A DNA stretch of 64,000 bases from Gnetum montanum (Eukaryota > Streptophyta > Gnetopsida > Gnetales > Gnetaceae): contig MNCI01023529.1 in assembly GCA_015680685.1 (NCBI GenBank), positions 395,687 to 459,686 of the forward strand. Reading direction: 5' to 3'. Both the position numbers and the translations under genes were made by a program. Position 1 is the first letter of the stretch, and the number at the start of each line of letters is the position of its first letter. A model generated the notes under the pieces. That model did not search any database. It saw only the letters and a program-made list of their open reading frames with translations, and had not been told where the DNA came from. Of the stretch, positions 1 through 11,941 are shown piece by piece.

Positions 1-742
1 AAGAAGTCTTGTAGCAATCAAGTAGCAAAACTCTTGTAGTCTATTTGAAGGTTAGAGTATTTTCCAAGTGCCCATAGCAGGAGGTCAAAGTGTGGAAGGA
101 TCTTTATTCGAGCATTGTATACCTAGGCACACCTTGTGTACAGCAATAAAGACGAGCTCTTTGATTCATCCTTGCAGCACTTGAGATTTGCTTTCTTACA
201 TATTTCTTTTATTTTACTTTCTTATGCATTTATTTTATTTTATTTTATTTTATGCACTTTACATTTCTTTTATTAGCACACCAATTCATTTTGATTAATT
301 AAGAAAATCGTTAAGCACACTCAGTACAATCACTTCGAGCATGTGTGTAACACTTGGTAACCTAGTAATGATTAGCATTTGGTAATCCCAGTAGTGTTGC
401 ACTGGTTCAAGATGTGTACGGTAGGTGAGAACAGATACTAGTGTTAGGATTAGTTAAAGCCTAGTTAATCAGTAGTTAAGTGAAATTAGTCACTTAGTTA
501 TCTCTCTCTCCTCCCTTATTAACAGTAGGACATAAAAACATAAAAGCTATAAAATCATATGTCTCAAGCTTACTTAACCATACAATCGTGACATACAGGT
601 AAGCTTAGAAAGACAATGATCAACCAACCCATCCTTCTTCCACAAAGGTGCACAGGCACTTAGTCCTTGGAATTTGACCAGATCGTGCATGAAACACTCG
701 TATTCATATGGTTTACTATAGGGGGTACCTCGCTGCTCATCA
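1..742 (+). mobile_element. Tat-type LTR, right part, inserted in another LTR
   Basis: This sequence matches the 3' LTR of element A along its length, including the block with aataaagacgagctc near 143 and the terminal ctgctcatca ending at 742. The match begins inside the LTR, so the element starts left of the window. Immediately after 742 the sequence jumps to an internal LTR position (ccaggttactc, equivalent to about 7870 in the 3' LTR of A). The simplest reading is that a sibling copy, now a solo LTR or a 3' LTR, inserted into the 5' LTR of element A. Its left target duplication would lie outside the window. Confidence 0.75.
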
Positions 743-1518
743 CCAGGTTACTCTTGGATCTATAAATATAGTGCCCAGGCGCACAATAGGGAGCATGTTT
801 TTAGTAGTTAAGTAGCAAAACTCTTGTAGTCTATCTATTTGAAAGTTAGAATATTTTCCAAGTGCCCACAATAGAAGGTCTAAGTGTGAATGGATCTTTA
901 CTCAAGCATTGATATACTTGAGCACACCATTATGTTGGTAGGCAATAAAGATGAGCTCTTTGATTCATCCTTGTAGCACTTTAGATTTGTTTTCTTACAC
1001 ATTTTTATTTTATTTTATGCACTTTACATTCGTGTTATTAGCACAACAATTAATTTTGATCAATTAAGCAAATTGTTAAATTACACAAGCACGACCCCTT
1101 TGAGCATATGTGTGACACTTGGTAGCTTAGAAATGATTAGCATTTAACAACCTAGTAGTGTTTGCACGAAGTTCACAATGTGTTCAGGAAGTGGGAATGG
1201 TTACTTGTGTTAGGCCAGATTAGACTTTAGTTTCCTTAGCAATTAATCACTTTTACTTTTGATCACTCCTACTTTTATTCTTGTTCTAGGTGAGTAATTC
1301 CATAAATACATAAAATAATAAAAAATCATATGCCTTAGTCACACTTAACCATACAATTGCATTTCACAAGTGGGACTAGGAAGACAACGAATGAACAACA
1401 TGCACACATTGTTTAGCTCTAGTGTACTTAGTAATTACAGTCTATGGAATTTGATTGGATTACATGTGAATGCTTATGATTCGTATGGTTGGGCATAGGG
1501 GTACCTTGCCACTCATCA
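743..1518 (+). repeat. 5' LTR of element A, lacking its first ~60 bp
   Basis: It aligns with the 3' LTR of A from position ~7870 of that copy. It holds a TATA box (tataaata, 761-768), an aataaag polyadenylation-like signal near 945 and the terminal actcatca (ends 1518). The start is missing because another LTR (1-742) abuts it. The sequence after 1518 (ttggtttttttt) should be the primer site but is too degraded to assign. Confidence 0.8.
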
Positions 1519-1680
1519 TTGGTTTTTTTGTCGAGGACTGTAGTTCTTCATGTGCTATCTAAGCTTCATGAAATCTAACCTCTTTGTTTAAACCCTAAGT
1601 GTCAAATCCTACGAAAACAAAAAAATTATCATTATTATCATTAAATTAAAATTTAACTACACATTGTTTATTAACATAAA

Positions 1681-4140
1681 ATGTCTTGTTCTCATATGAG
1701 CCCATCTCTGGCTAGGGTAGTTCAAGTACCTCAACAATACCGGGTGGTATATGCTCATCCTGATGAGTATGTACTAGACTTTACCTTCATCTTATATCAA
1801 GATGAACTGATGTGGTGGCACGACATGGAAGGCAACATTGTGTTGCCACCTAACCAATCTATTCTAGTAATGCTCCAATTAATGCTGGCACAACATAGGC
1901 TTCAACATCTCCATGGAGAATATGGGATGCGAGATCCCAACTCAAGGGATTATCATCCCATTGAAGCGCAAAGATTAAGGGATCTTCAACTAGAGCATCA
2001 GCACGAGCTTATGAAGGGTAAGGGTAAACATCTTTCCACCTCTGCTTGGCCCAATTGATGAAGGTGACCATTTCTTTAGTGATTCTCCTCTCTTTGATTT
2101 TGTTCAAGGAGCCCTTAACCAGAATGTACAATCCATAGTTCACAATCCAGGTTCTGGTCAAAAAGGATCCAATGAAAAAAATGGATTCAGAAAGGCATGT
2201 CATAAAAAGGAGGATAAAGGAGATCATGATCGTGATCGTGGTTGCGAGCATCGAAGGAAGGGTGATAGGTGTCAGTGCAAAGTAAGTTCCGCTTCTTCTT
2301 CTCCTTTATCATCATCTTCTTCTTCATCAGGTTCAGATTGTGGTTGTAGAAGAAATAACTATGATGGAGGTGATCAACGAGACCAAAAAAATAGAAGGGA
2401 CCATTGGGATAGTCATGATCGAATATGTGGATAATCTAGAGGGGCCCATCATCAAGAAAGAAGGGCTAGTAGGGAGCATCATAGGCACCACCATCATGGC
2501 CTTGATGAACCTCTACTTGCTACTCGGGGCATGTTGAATATTGCTGAGGCTATGACGATTTCAACAAGGCATGTGAAGGATAGTAGAATAAAGAAACTTG
2601 ATATGATTAATATCCATCGATTCGAGGAAGGATATGATGTTGATCTACAAAATCATTTCCAAGCTTTCTAAGATGCATGTGCCTTGCAAAATATTGAAAA
2701 TGAATGGCAAAAGATGAAATTATTTCCAAGGACACTCATAAAGGAAGCAGAAAGTTGGTATCGATCCTTGGAACTAGAATCAATCAGGCAGTGGAGTACG
2801 ATGTTGGAATTATTCAATGACAAATATCAAACATACTTCCAAGTATCCAATTTAAGAAAACAAATTCAAGGGTGGAAATAAGAAAATCATGAGTCCTTGG
2901 ATGTTTCTATTGGCTGATACTACTCTCTATTGCATAGGTTTCCTTGCCATGGATACTCTCAGCTTGATCAGCTTCACCATATTGTAGATGGGTTATAATC
3001 TAAAACTAGGAAAACCCTTGGCATCTATGCCCAAGGGAGATTGACAAAGTTGAGGGCCCATTGGATTCAATGATTAACTGAGTAGGTAGCTAAGGAGGAG
3101 GAAGAGCTAAGAAAGCATGAAAGTGTAGAAGAATACAACAATGACCCTTCTATTCGAAAGAAAGGAATTAGATTTTGTAATAGTGAGGATGAATTTGCCA
3201 AAGATGAGGTGGTGAATCAGAAAAGCTTGCCATTCCAAAAATTGCAGTCAGAAATTATGGCTAAGGTTGATCAAGTATGGGAGTCCATGGATAATAAGTT
3301 TCAAGCTATTTTAAAAATTGCTGAAGAGTCCAAGGAACAAAGTGGTGATTGTGAGCGTCAGAGGTGTAAGGAGGCTGAATGTGCCATATCTAAAGGTAAA
3401 GGTAAGATGGTTGCAGATAGTGATTTAAATGATGATGGTGGATGTGATGTTTGCTAGTATGGACATCCTAAGGGATGTTGCCTAGTTGTATCACACTTGC
3501 AGGAATCTAGGGTGTATGCCTTGCATCCACGACTTGCATAAAGGCAAACACCCACAAGTTGCCTTATCTGCAAGGTAATCCTCAATAGTTCCACCAACCA
3601 TAGCAATACTATCCAAGTGGAACTCCTTTACAAACTTATGAAGTATATTAGTAGTGGTAGCAACCACAATTATGGGCGTTGCCACCTCCAAGACAACAAT
3701 ACCCTTACTAGCAAGCAGATCCCTACAGTTATTATGTTCAGTAACCTTCATCTCTAAGGGACTCCTCTGGTCATGTTGCTACTTACCAGTCTCACCACTA
3801 TCCTTCTGAAACATATCAATCACCCTATCTAAGGAGGGATTCCACCTACTACCCTCATGTACCTCTTATCCCTGCACCTACTCCTCCATCTCCTATACAA
3901 CTACCACCTGCTCCATCCATGTAGGGTGAATTTCCTACACAACCACAACAAAGGAATGCTACGAGGGTAGTTAACCTACAATCGGTTAACCCACCTAGTA
4001 GGTTGAAATCGTGAACAACGAAAAGGCCCTTCTTCCAACCTTGTAGTCCACCAAAGCCCTCGGATACATCAGTGGTTGGTAACTCTACTCCTTCACCTTC
4101 CTCTATTTCTTCTTTATTCAAGTCCTTTTCAAACCAAAAT
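1681..4140 (+). pseudogene. gag of Tat-like element A (broken)
   Basis: Structural Gag remnant. The first frame runs open for 125 codons and shares with D and E the N-terminal blocks YAHxDxY, FTFILYQD and GNIVL. A later block (2684-2881) carries AESWYRSLELES followed by LFNDKYQTYF, typical of the Gag core in Ty3/Gypsy elements. At 3443-3481 a cysteine cluster, C-x2-C-x3-H-x3-C-C, ends in HPKGCC and has a TAG stop inside it (3455-3457). A glutamine, proline and tyrosine-rich stretch follows. Many frameshifts and stops interrupt the gene, so no functional product is expected. The start at 1681 is the first ATG with Gag similarity after the LTR. Confidence 0.7.
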
Positions 4141-4700
4141 CCCTCTTGAATCCATATTGTAATGCTGACACATGTTGTATCTGATTGGATTCGAGTTGAT
4201 AACCTACCTAGAAAATTAGATGATCTTGAAATTCCCCTAGTTTACTTGCAAATTTCTGGGAATGAGCCTTGCAAAGGTCTTTTGGATTCTAGTCCTAATG
4301 TTAATTTGATCTCACATGAGATGTACATAATGTGGAACCTTCCTCCTTTGAAGAAGACCAACATCTGACTAGAACTAGCAGACCAGTCCATCACTGTTCC
4401 ATTAGGACTAGTTAAAGACATCATCACCACTATTTGTGGGTGGTCATATCTAGCTAATTTTCTAGTAATTAAAGTGGAGAACTGCATGGGGAACTTTCCA
4501 ATCATCATGGGAAGGACGTGGCTAAGTACTGTTGATGCTCAAATGGGCATTAGAGATCTTTCTTTGGAGATATCAAAAGAAAATGAATTTGGAAAGATTG
4601 AGAAAAAGAGAGTTCCATGTATCGCGTATAGTGATTCAGGGTGTCATTGTGTGCAGAAGCTGTGGTTAGTAAAGCAAACATCTATCTTTGCATACAAGTA
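4141..4700 (+). pseudogene. retroviral-type aspartic protease of element A (broken)
   Basis: The open stretches 4162-4368 and 4474-4701 together match the protease regions of D and E: CKGLLDSSPNVNLIS includes the catalytic Asp of the D-S/T-G triad, here D-S-S, followed by LPPLKK and then the flap and core region ending in GRTWLSTVDA. The family processes Gag-Pol during particle maturation. A TGA stop and a frame change separate the two halves. Residual non-coding-looking codons up to about 4940 still align with the protease to reverse-transcriptase linker of E. Confidence 0.65.
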
Positions 4701-4941
4701 GTATACACAAAAAGCTAATATCCAAAGATGTTTGTACGTAGTAGCCACAAAATAAGAGGGCACCCAGTGGTTGACAACTGATATGAGCAGTAGTATATTA
4801 TGCATGGAACTGACTGAGGGCCTAATGTACAAGTAAGTTGCAAGTATGGATGAACTTAAGCACGTTCACCACTAGCTCTCCGAAGGAACAAATGATGATG
4901 TCAATTGGGATGAGCTCAAAATTCTTGAGGTAGAAGTAGCA

Positions 4942-5736
4942 ACCATCACCGACTGTACATCCACCACTGCTACTTGGTTTGTATAACAAAATATCATAAA
5001 TAAGTTTGGTGTACCTCATGTGTTAATTTCTGATAATGGAACTCATTTTATAGGTGTTACTTTCTAGAAACTGATGTAGTGCTTGGGGGTTGAACATAAA
5101 GTCACAACACCATACCATGCCCAAGCCAATGGTCAAGCTGAAGTCACTAATTGGGAGATTAGAAAAATCTTAATGCATACCATTAGCAAATACCAAAGAG
5201 ACTAGAGCACTAAATTAAATGATGCCCTTTGGGCCTATCACTCCACATGAAAGCTTTCCATAGGTTATTCTCCCTATGATCTTGTGTACGGAAAACTACC
5301 AAGTTTTCCCATCCAATCCGAGCTTTGTACGCTCTCCACAGCCTATGACCTTGACCTAGATCTAAGCCTAGCATAGAAAGAATGATTAATAAGTCTCAAC
5401 TTGCTAGGAAAACATCAGTTAATGGCTCTGTCATCCAATGAAATGCATAAGGCATTTAACAAGAAACACCATGACCTCAAAATAAGAAAAGTTAAGTTTC
5501 AATTAGGCGATAAAGTTCTTTATTAGAATCTTGCACATGTACCCCAACGAACTAAATTTCAAACATTGTGGAAAGGACCTTACATCAGAGATGAAAATTT
5601 TCCATCTAGGGCCATGATCATTTACAAACCTAACAACCCAAATAAGAAAGAACTAGTCAACATCCAACAAGTAAAACTTTTCCATGAGCCCAAGCTAACC
5701 AACGCAACAAACACCTCATCAGATGGACAACCATGA
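4942..5736 (+). pseudogene. integrase core and C-terminus of element A (truncated)
   Basis: The reading begins in the middle of the integrase core. The block KFGVPHVLISDNGTHF carries the second catalytic Asp, and QANGQAEVTNWEI carries the catalytic Glu. LNDALWAYHST, YDLVYGKLPSFP and the C-terminal GDKVLY...TKFQTLWKGPY blocks follow, as in Ty3/Gypsy integrases. The frame ends at TGA 5734-5736. The zinc-binding N-terminus and first catalytic Asp are absent because of the deletion that also removed reverse transcriptase. Four or more in-frame stops occur, several as TAG where CAG would be expected. Confidence 0.7.
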
Positions 5737-7814
5737 TCAATTTTTTAGATCTCTCCCTTCCAAATTAGTCATGGGGGAGATGGCTTCTCATACTAACACT
5801 TTATGTAGCTCCCTAGTTTTTAATTTTTTATGGTTTACAGATTTTTGGTTTTACAACTTTTTGTTTTTCATCTTCTTTATTTTACATATTTGTACTTTTA
5901 AGGTTATTGATCTTTTTTTAGTTTTTGTTTTACACCATCATTAATATATTTCAATATCTATTGTCTACTCTCTTTTATGGTTATATTTGCTTATGTTAGG
6001 TGTGTTTCTCTACTTTTTCTACTAATAAGGTGGCAGGTACAATGGTAATGCATTACTAGATGATGGTATGTTTCATTTGTAATTTGATTGTTGATGTCTA
6101 GTTTCTGACTTTGATGGTCGTTATTGATGACTAGAACATGGTTTCTTTTCATGTAATAGGTAGTGAGTCCACATCATCCACCCATCCACTTACTCTATGG
6201 TTTTCCTTGTTTTGGAAGTATGCAGTCTCTTTTTCATTAATGCAACTTTAATAAATTGGTGACTTGTGTAGTTTTCAGAATTGGAAGGGAATCAAAGGTT
6301 TGGACAGGATGTGGCTTCAAAGGGATGCAGTGTTCTTTGTGCTTTTTTGTTTTCCTATGTGTAGGAGTTTTCTCATAAACTTCTCAGCATTCCATGTCAT
6401 TTCACAATAGGAAGTCAAATAAGTCCTTGCATGGTGTGGTCCTCATCATAAAAAAAAAGAAAAAGAAAAAAAAAAGAAAAAAAGAAAAAAAAGATGAGGA
6501 TTCAAAGCACCCCTTGAAAAAAATAAATGAAAAAATTGCATGGGTATTTGCATGGTGTGGTTCCCATTCAAAAAAAAACATGGGAATTCAAATCACATCC
6601 CTTAAACTAAATAAAAAGGGCTACAAGCACTGGTTATGAGACTTGTCTTGTTTCCTCTAACTAAGGCCCTTTCACACTTCCTAACTTCTCTCCTATTTGG
6701 AATAGTGGTTGTTTTGTGGGAGCATTCTTGTGTCTTATGGGATGGACTAGCCTTAGAATGTTGATGTGAAGTCACTGAAAGTGGTTGGTTTTGATCTAGA
6801 CTAAGGAAGGATCCTACCAAGTCAATTAATCACAAACTTCACAAGAGGTTGTATGTGACCATAATTAGAAACTCCATTTCACTTTCTCTATCATCCATCT
6901 ATGCTTTCCATATCTCACCTCACTGTCAATTTCATGTTTTGATTTAGTGTTCTGGTTTGATGTGTTGGGTTTCTCAGTCAGTTACTTTTGGGTTTTTACA
7001 CTTAAGTTTTTATAATCATTAATCATCCATGGAGCCCACGGACTCCTTGATTTGAAGTTATGCAAGGGCATAAAAAGACTGTGCCTACTTTGGGGAGGAC
7101 CCACTTGCATATCTTTTGGTTTGGTTAAGTTAAGTTCTTTATCCTTAGACATTGTTATAATCAAATTCTTTTTATTTACACCATCCATGTCATCCAAATT
7201 GTATGTACCTTCACAACTATTTGTAATGAATTCATTTTTATTGTTGTGAATACCCTCTTTCTACTACTCATTTTATGAAGCTTTTTTGAATTGTATGGAT
7301 CACTTCTCTTATTTAACTCATTCATCAATCTTTTCACTAACAATATCAAGTAATCAATCCATCATAATCACAACTTGGCTAGATAAAATCATTGATGAGA
7401 CAAGGTATTCAACCATTATTTATGTACTATATATACTAATCCTTTTTTTTGTTGTGATTGTAGTGGGAAGTGTGGATTGGAAGTAGGACTATCGTCACCA
7501 AGGAGGATGCAACCATAACACTCAGAAGAGATTATTCATGACCACTAGATCTCTTTTACCTCTCCTTCATTCTTTTGTTTCTAAGAGGGGTTGGATGTCC
7601 TTTGGATCCATTGGTGTTCTTTCCTAATTGTCATGAATACCAATTTTGTACATAATTGTAATATTGTATGCTCGGACACTTCTATATTTGTCTATTTTCT
7701 CTGTGTCACTCTGCATGTCAGTCAAATAAGTCCACATCCCCCTAATATATTTTGTAAAGAACTTGTTCCTCTTCTTCTGTACTCAAGGATGAGTTTTCAT
7801 TCAGTCATGGGGTA
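5737..7814 (+). other. post-pol non-coding tract of element A
   Basis: No coding region is recognised here. A purine-rich agtcatggggg (5767-5777) follows the pol stop. A block at 7082-7110 (gcctactttggggaggac) matches blocks in D (37231-37250) and E (56436 onward). The tract ends in the purine-rich cagtcatggggta directly before the 3' LTR. In D and E the corresponding region is followed by a long ORF3 that is missing here, which points to a deletion or to a form that never had it. Confidence 0.6.
6420..6616 (+). repeat. two imperfect ~100-bp direct repeats with A-rich hairpin cores
   Basis: Both units begin with ttgcatggtgtggt and continue with a short inverted pair around an A-rich core: cctcatc...gatgagg in the first and ttcccat...atgggaa in the second. 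They end in a similar attcaaa-x-cac-x-cccttgaa or ccctta segment. The first core is a run of about 50 adenines broken by guanines. They may come from a small insertion duplicated in tandem. Confidence 0.55.
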
Positions 7815-8649
7815 TGATGAAGTGGTTACTATAATTATTAGAGTGGTTATTATTAGAGCGATTATTCCTAGGTTACTCCCAGGTCTATAAATACAGCGCC
7901 CAGGTGCACAATTGGGAATATGCTTTTAGCAGTCAAGTAGTGAAACTCTTATAGTCTATCTATTTGAAAGTTAGAATATTTTCCAAGTGCCTACAGCAGG
8001 AGGTCTAAGTGTGAACGGATCTTTATTCAAGTATTGATGTACCTAAGCATACCATTGTGTTGGCAATAGAGACGAGCTCTTTGATTCATCCTTGCAGCAC
8101 TTGAGATTTGTTTTCTTACAAATTTATATTTTATTTTATTTTATTTTATGCACTTTAAATTTGTGTTATTAGCTTAGCAATTCATTTTGATCAATTAAGC
8201 AAATTGTTAAATTACACAAGCATGACCCCTTCAAGCATACGTGTGACACTTAGTAGCTCAGAAATGATTAGCATTTGACAATCCAACAATGTTTGCATGA
8301 AGTTCAGGATGTATCTGAGAAGTGGGAATGATTACTTGTGTTAGGTTAGATTAGACTTTAGTTTCCTTAGCAATTAATCGCTTTTACTTTTAATGACTCC
8401 TATTTTTATTCTTGTTCTAGGTGAGAAATTCCATAAAAACATAAAATAATTAAAAATCATATGCCTTAGTTACACTTAACCATAAAATTGCATTCCACAA
8501 GTGGGATTGGAAAGACAATGAATGAACAACATGCACACACCATTTTGCTCTAGTGTACTTAGTAATTACAGTTTGTAGAATTCGATCGAATTGCATGTGA
8601 ATGCTTATGATTCGTATGGTTGGGTGTAGAGGCACCTTGCTGCTCATTA
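7815..8649 (+). repeat. 3' LTR of element A
   Basis: It starts TGATGAAG right after the purine tract and ends tgctcatta. It contains a TATA box at 7886-7893 and aligns with 743-1518 and 1-742. The start matches the TGATAAAG starts of the D and E LTRs, and the end matches their actcatca ends. The A-T-rich block ttttattttattttatt near 8130 is shared by all three copies. Confidence 0.85.
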
Positions 8650-8998
8650 ATTATACTTCTTGTTGCAGACTACTTTCATTACTTTGGATATATATCTATT
8701 GTTCCTTATTATCCTAATTCTAATTGTCTTCTACATAATTCTATGATTAGTACTATCTCTAATGATTCATTGTTACTTGCACTTACTATCTTCTTCATCT
8801 CTAACTATTCCTCATCGCATTTTCTTCTTTACTTTTTATAACTAATTGATGCCTACTTATATTTTATGGAAAGGTTGTGATGACTCACAAGATATGAGTC
8901 ACATCTTTTTGTTATGACTTATTTGCAAATGGTTACAAATAATCTTTATTAGTTATGAAACTAATGATTGTACAGCATGCTACAATTATATTCTAACA
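8650..8998 (-). repeat. 3' LTR of element F (part right of the element A insertion)
   Basis: It aligns with 13849-14198 over its whole length, sharing for example ctaatgattgtaca and ggatatatatctatt. The first five bases, attat, also occur at the matching place in the other LTR, so they serve as the target of element A. The rest of this LTR should lie left of A, beyond the window. Confidence 0.65.
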
Positions 8999-9299
8999 CT
9001 CACCTTCAAGAAATAGTTTTGTAACTTCATTTTTTGTTATTTGCAAAGTTAATGAGTGGTAAAAAATATTTTATGAGCACACAATACTTCATGGTGGATA
9101 GTCATAAGGAATTATACATTTGTAAAAGCTGATGGAATTACTATCCTTCATTCACGAGTTTGTAGAAATAACAAATGAGATAGCACATATTGGACATAAG
9201 GAACTTCTAGCCTTCATTAATCTAAAATCATAATATTACATTGGAGTATTGATTTGGGGAACAAAAAATGTGAACTTCATTTCAATGATAAGGGATGAC

Positions 9300-9900
9300 T
9301 AGGATGCAAGTGGTGGATCTACAATTTCTTGAATTTCTTGTGAAACATAAGGAGTAGGAATAGGATCAAAGGATAGTTTAGAAGGAAAGGAAGGAAGCAC
9401 TTCAGCTTTTGTTACATCCACCAATGATTCCCAATCTAGCACTTCTAGTTTTTGCTATGTCATGGATGTCTTTAGTGCTTCCATATGCATTTGTAGCTAT
9501 GCAAGTTCTACTTGATAGGCCTTGACTTTAACTTCTTTTAAGATGAGTTGTTGATGATACTCTTCTGTTGCAAAATTGGCAGCATACGTCCTCTCCTTGG
9601 CTTTTTGGATATTGACATGTATTATTTGGTGCTCTATCACTAATTCTTGATTGGTCTTACAAAGATCTTTAACTTCCTGCTTTAGTTATCAAGATTTATT
9701 CTAAAGCTCTTTCTTCTCTTGTAAATGCTACTCTTTGATCTTCATAACTTCTTCATCTAGTCCTTTCATAGATGAAGCTCCCTAACTTGGTCCTTGACCC
9801 AATAGTTGTAATTTAGGCCTGATATATACCTTATATTATTCCACTATCTATGAAAACTTCTAAAAATATGATTTTATTTTATCACATTTATTGATATGAG
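9300..9900 (-). pseudogene. coiled-coil protein remnant near the 3' end of element F
   Basis: Read on the minus strand, this region gives a lysine and glutamate-rich heptad-like protein (KQEVKDLCKTNQEL, then NIQKAKERTYAA and LILKEVKVKAYQVELA), followed by an acidic and proline-containing tail. Several TAG and TAA stops interrupt it. Its place just inside the 3' end of the element, and its coiled-coil style, resemble the C-terminal part of ORF3 in Tat elements D and E. I do not recognise a catalytic domain and the function is unknown. Confidence 0.45.
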
Positions 9901-10589
9901 TTTGCAAGATAATTTTCCATTCTCCTTTTTCCTTCTTTATCAATGCTAAGTTCTTGGCAAACACTAAGATTTCATCATCTTGGTTGTCATCTACTTGTGT
10001 AAATGCTACGTAATAAATTATAGATCCAACATAAATATATACAACAACTCTTACGATCCTATGATTGTTAAGTACATTTGGCTTCTTGATGTCTAGTTAA
10101 TACTACACTTCTCTTTTTATTGCAGGATCCACATCCTTGCTACAATCTTCAATTATTTTTCCCAAAACATCCTCTTATTATTCCATCCATACAAATAATA
10201 AATTTTTATATAAGTTAAATAATTTTTTTCTTCTAATAATTATTAAGTATTGATTGACATTAATTTGATATAGGCCCTTAAACTCTATGATGCTTTAGTC
10301 ATGTGTATGAATTGATGATAACTAGCTAAGGAAATAACATTATAAATTGTAAAGCCTATATGTGAATTAATGTCTAAAATATCAAGATAATTGGAAGGAG
10401 GGATAGAAAGGAACTCATCACATGTGATATTCTCATTAATGTAATCTTATGAGTAGTAAGTAAGATCCTCTATGTCTTTGTAGCACCTTGTCCTTTAGAA
10501 GTTAATGTCAAAGTGCATTTAGATGGTTTTCTAGACAATGATCTAATGTTGGCAAATTCTGTAACAATTTGCTCTTCCAAGATTATAAG

Positions 10590-10870
10590 TAACATTTCTT
10601 GAAAAATTACTTAATTTTTATTACTCAAGTTCATAATATCTTTTTCTACCAAAAGAAAAAGAATCACCACACATGTTGGTAGTTGAGTAGGAACTCCCTT
10701 ATTGTAAAATTTCTTTGCTAGTAGTATAAGAAGTCCTCTAATACTAAATTTGATTTTTTTACTTTTCTTGAGTTTTGTAAGTATAGGATAGAAATTGTGC
10801 ACTATGATTCTTATCCATGTGCACTTCAAATTCCAAGCTTGAATATAATACAAGGTCTTGATGATACCTC
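10590..10870 (-). pseudogene. plant-transposon-like domain remnant in element F
   Basis: An 80-codon stretch on the minus strand (10853-10611) reads YYIQAWNLKCTWIRIIVHNF and then a basic segment and ILLAKKF. The pattern of a Trp-containing helix, then a basic linker, then a hydrophobic helix recalls the domain annotated in plants as putative plant transposon protein. It lies upstream, in minus orientation, of the coiled-coil remnant, so the two may be parts of one former ORF. The assignment comes from motif style only. Confidence 0.3.
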
Positions 10871-11083
10871 ACTAGATTGTGGCATGATGATCAATGTAAT
10901 CCATTCATGCATTAGTAAATTTTCACATAGAATGGATAAGGTTGCTAGTAGATTTATATTTACCTAAACACTTGACCTATGATCTTCTAGAGATTGCTTG
11001 GAAAGAAATGTAGTTACTAGGGCTTCATGACTAATTAAATAGATATCTAAAAATAAAAAGTAAATATTCTAAACATCAACTAT

Positions 11084-11941
11084 TGATGAGTAGCGGGTAT
11101 TTCCTATGCCCAACCATATGAATCACTAGTGTGTACATGTGATCCTATCAAATTCTATTGACTTATTTACCTAAGTGGCTGATATTTCTAGACTGTGAAT
11201 TATATAGTTGTTAGTTATTATCTTCACATGGTTAAGTGTCGTTGAGGCATGAGATATTTACTTTTATGCTTTTTATTATTATATCTTGCTTGCTAAATAA
11301 TTAAATAAATAAATATTTAACATTTAAATAAACTAATCAATTAACTACTTAATTAACTAACTATCCTGATGTAGAGTATCCATTCCCACTTTTCGTACAC
11401 ATCTTAAACATATATTAACATTGTTGGGTTACCAAGTGTATACTATTGGGCATATCAAGTATCCACTATTGGGATTACCAAACATTAATATATTATGCTC
11501 AAAGTGGTTGTTTTCATGCTTCTTATGAATGATAGTATTAATTACTTAATAACAAAAAAGTAAAGTGCATATAAAGTAAATTGCTGAAAAGCATTTTTAT
11601 GCTAGTCCAAGTGCTGCAATGGATAGAGGAAATCTCGATTTTATTTCTACTCATGTAAATATGTCTAGAAATAGATGCACTAGAATAAAATAACATACAA
11701 TCACTAGAATCCACGCTATGGCCACTCAGAGGGAAAATATTCTAACTTCTATAGGAAGAAACTGCAAGAGCTTGGCTAAGGGAATGATCAAAATGTGCCA
11801 TAATGCAATAGGTGTGCATACTTATATAGGAAACACCTATGTTAGCATCAACCTACCTATGTCAATGCATCCTAGGATACATTGATGGGGCTACGTTGAT
11901 GGCCATGCATCAATACAACCATCTTATTTGGTGTTTCATCA
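11084..11941 (-). mobile_element. solo LTR of a Tat-like element, antisense, with perfect target duplication
   Basis: The plus strand begins tgatgagtagc and continues ccaaccatatgaat, which is the reverse complement of the Tat LTR end region (compare 1480-1518). The far end, gtgtttcatca, is the reverse complement of the LTR start TGATGAAAC. The five bases before 11084 and after 11941 are both actat. No internal element sequence remains, so this is a solo LTR left by LTR-LTR recombination, inserted into element F. Confidence 0.85.

Larger units (their letters stand above)
743..8649 (+). mobile_element. Tat-like Ty3/Gypsy retrotransposon A, internally deleted
   Basis: LTR element with a 5' LTR remnant (743-1518), gag (1681-about 4140), protease (about 4141-4700), the C-terminal half of integrase (to 5736), a 2-kb non-coding tract, a purine-rich tract and a 3' LTR (7815-8649). 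Reverse transcriptase, RNase H and the integrase N-terminus are missing; post-protease codons run straight into integrase codons near 4940. It also lacks the ORF3 present in relatives D and E. The right flank attat (8650-8654) also occurs at the matching place in the other LTR of F (13849-13853), so A appears to be inserted in an LTR of element F. Family placement rests on similarity to D and E, which have Tat-style reverse transcriptase and primer site. Confidence 0.8.

Noticed and set aside
4242-4508. 88-codon minus-strand open frame over the element A protease
   Set aside because: It is antisense to a region whose sense reading matches protease in three elements.
5723-5944. 73-codon open frame after the element A integrase
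   Set aside because: It overlaps the integrase end in another frame and then runs through a phenylalanine-rich reading of T-rich non-coding DNA.
6394-6639. 81-codon lysine-rich open frame
   Set aside because: It is the translation of an A-rich tract and its duplicated hairpin units, not a protein-coding pattern.
8661-8998. Target site of F beginning at TGTTGCAGAC
   Set aside because: The match between the two F LTRs extends left to 8650, exactly where element A ends, so TGTTG here is internal to the LTR on the minus strand rather than its start.
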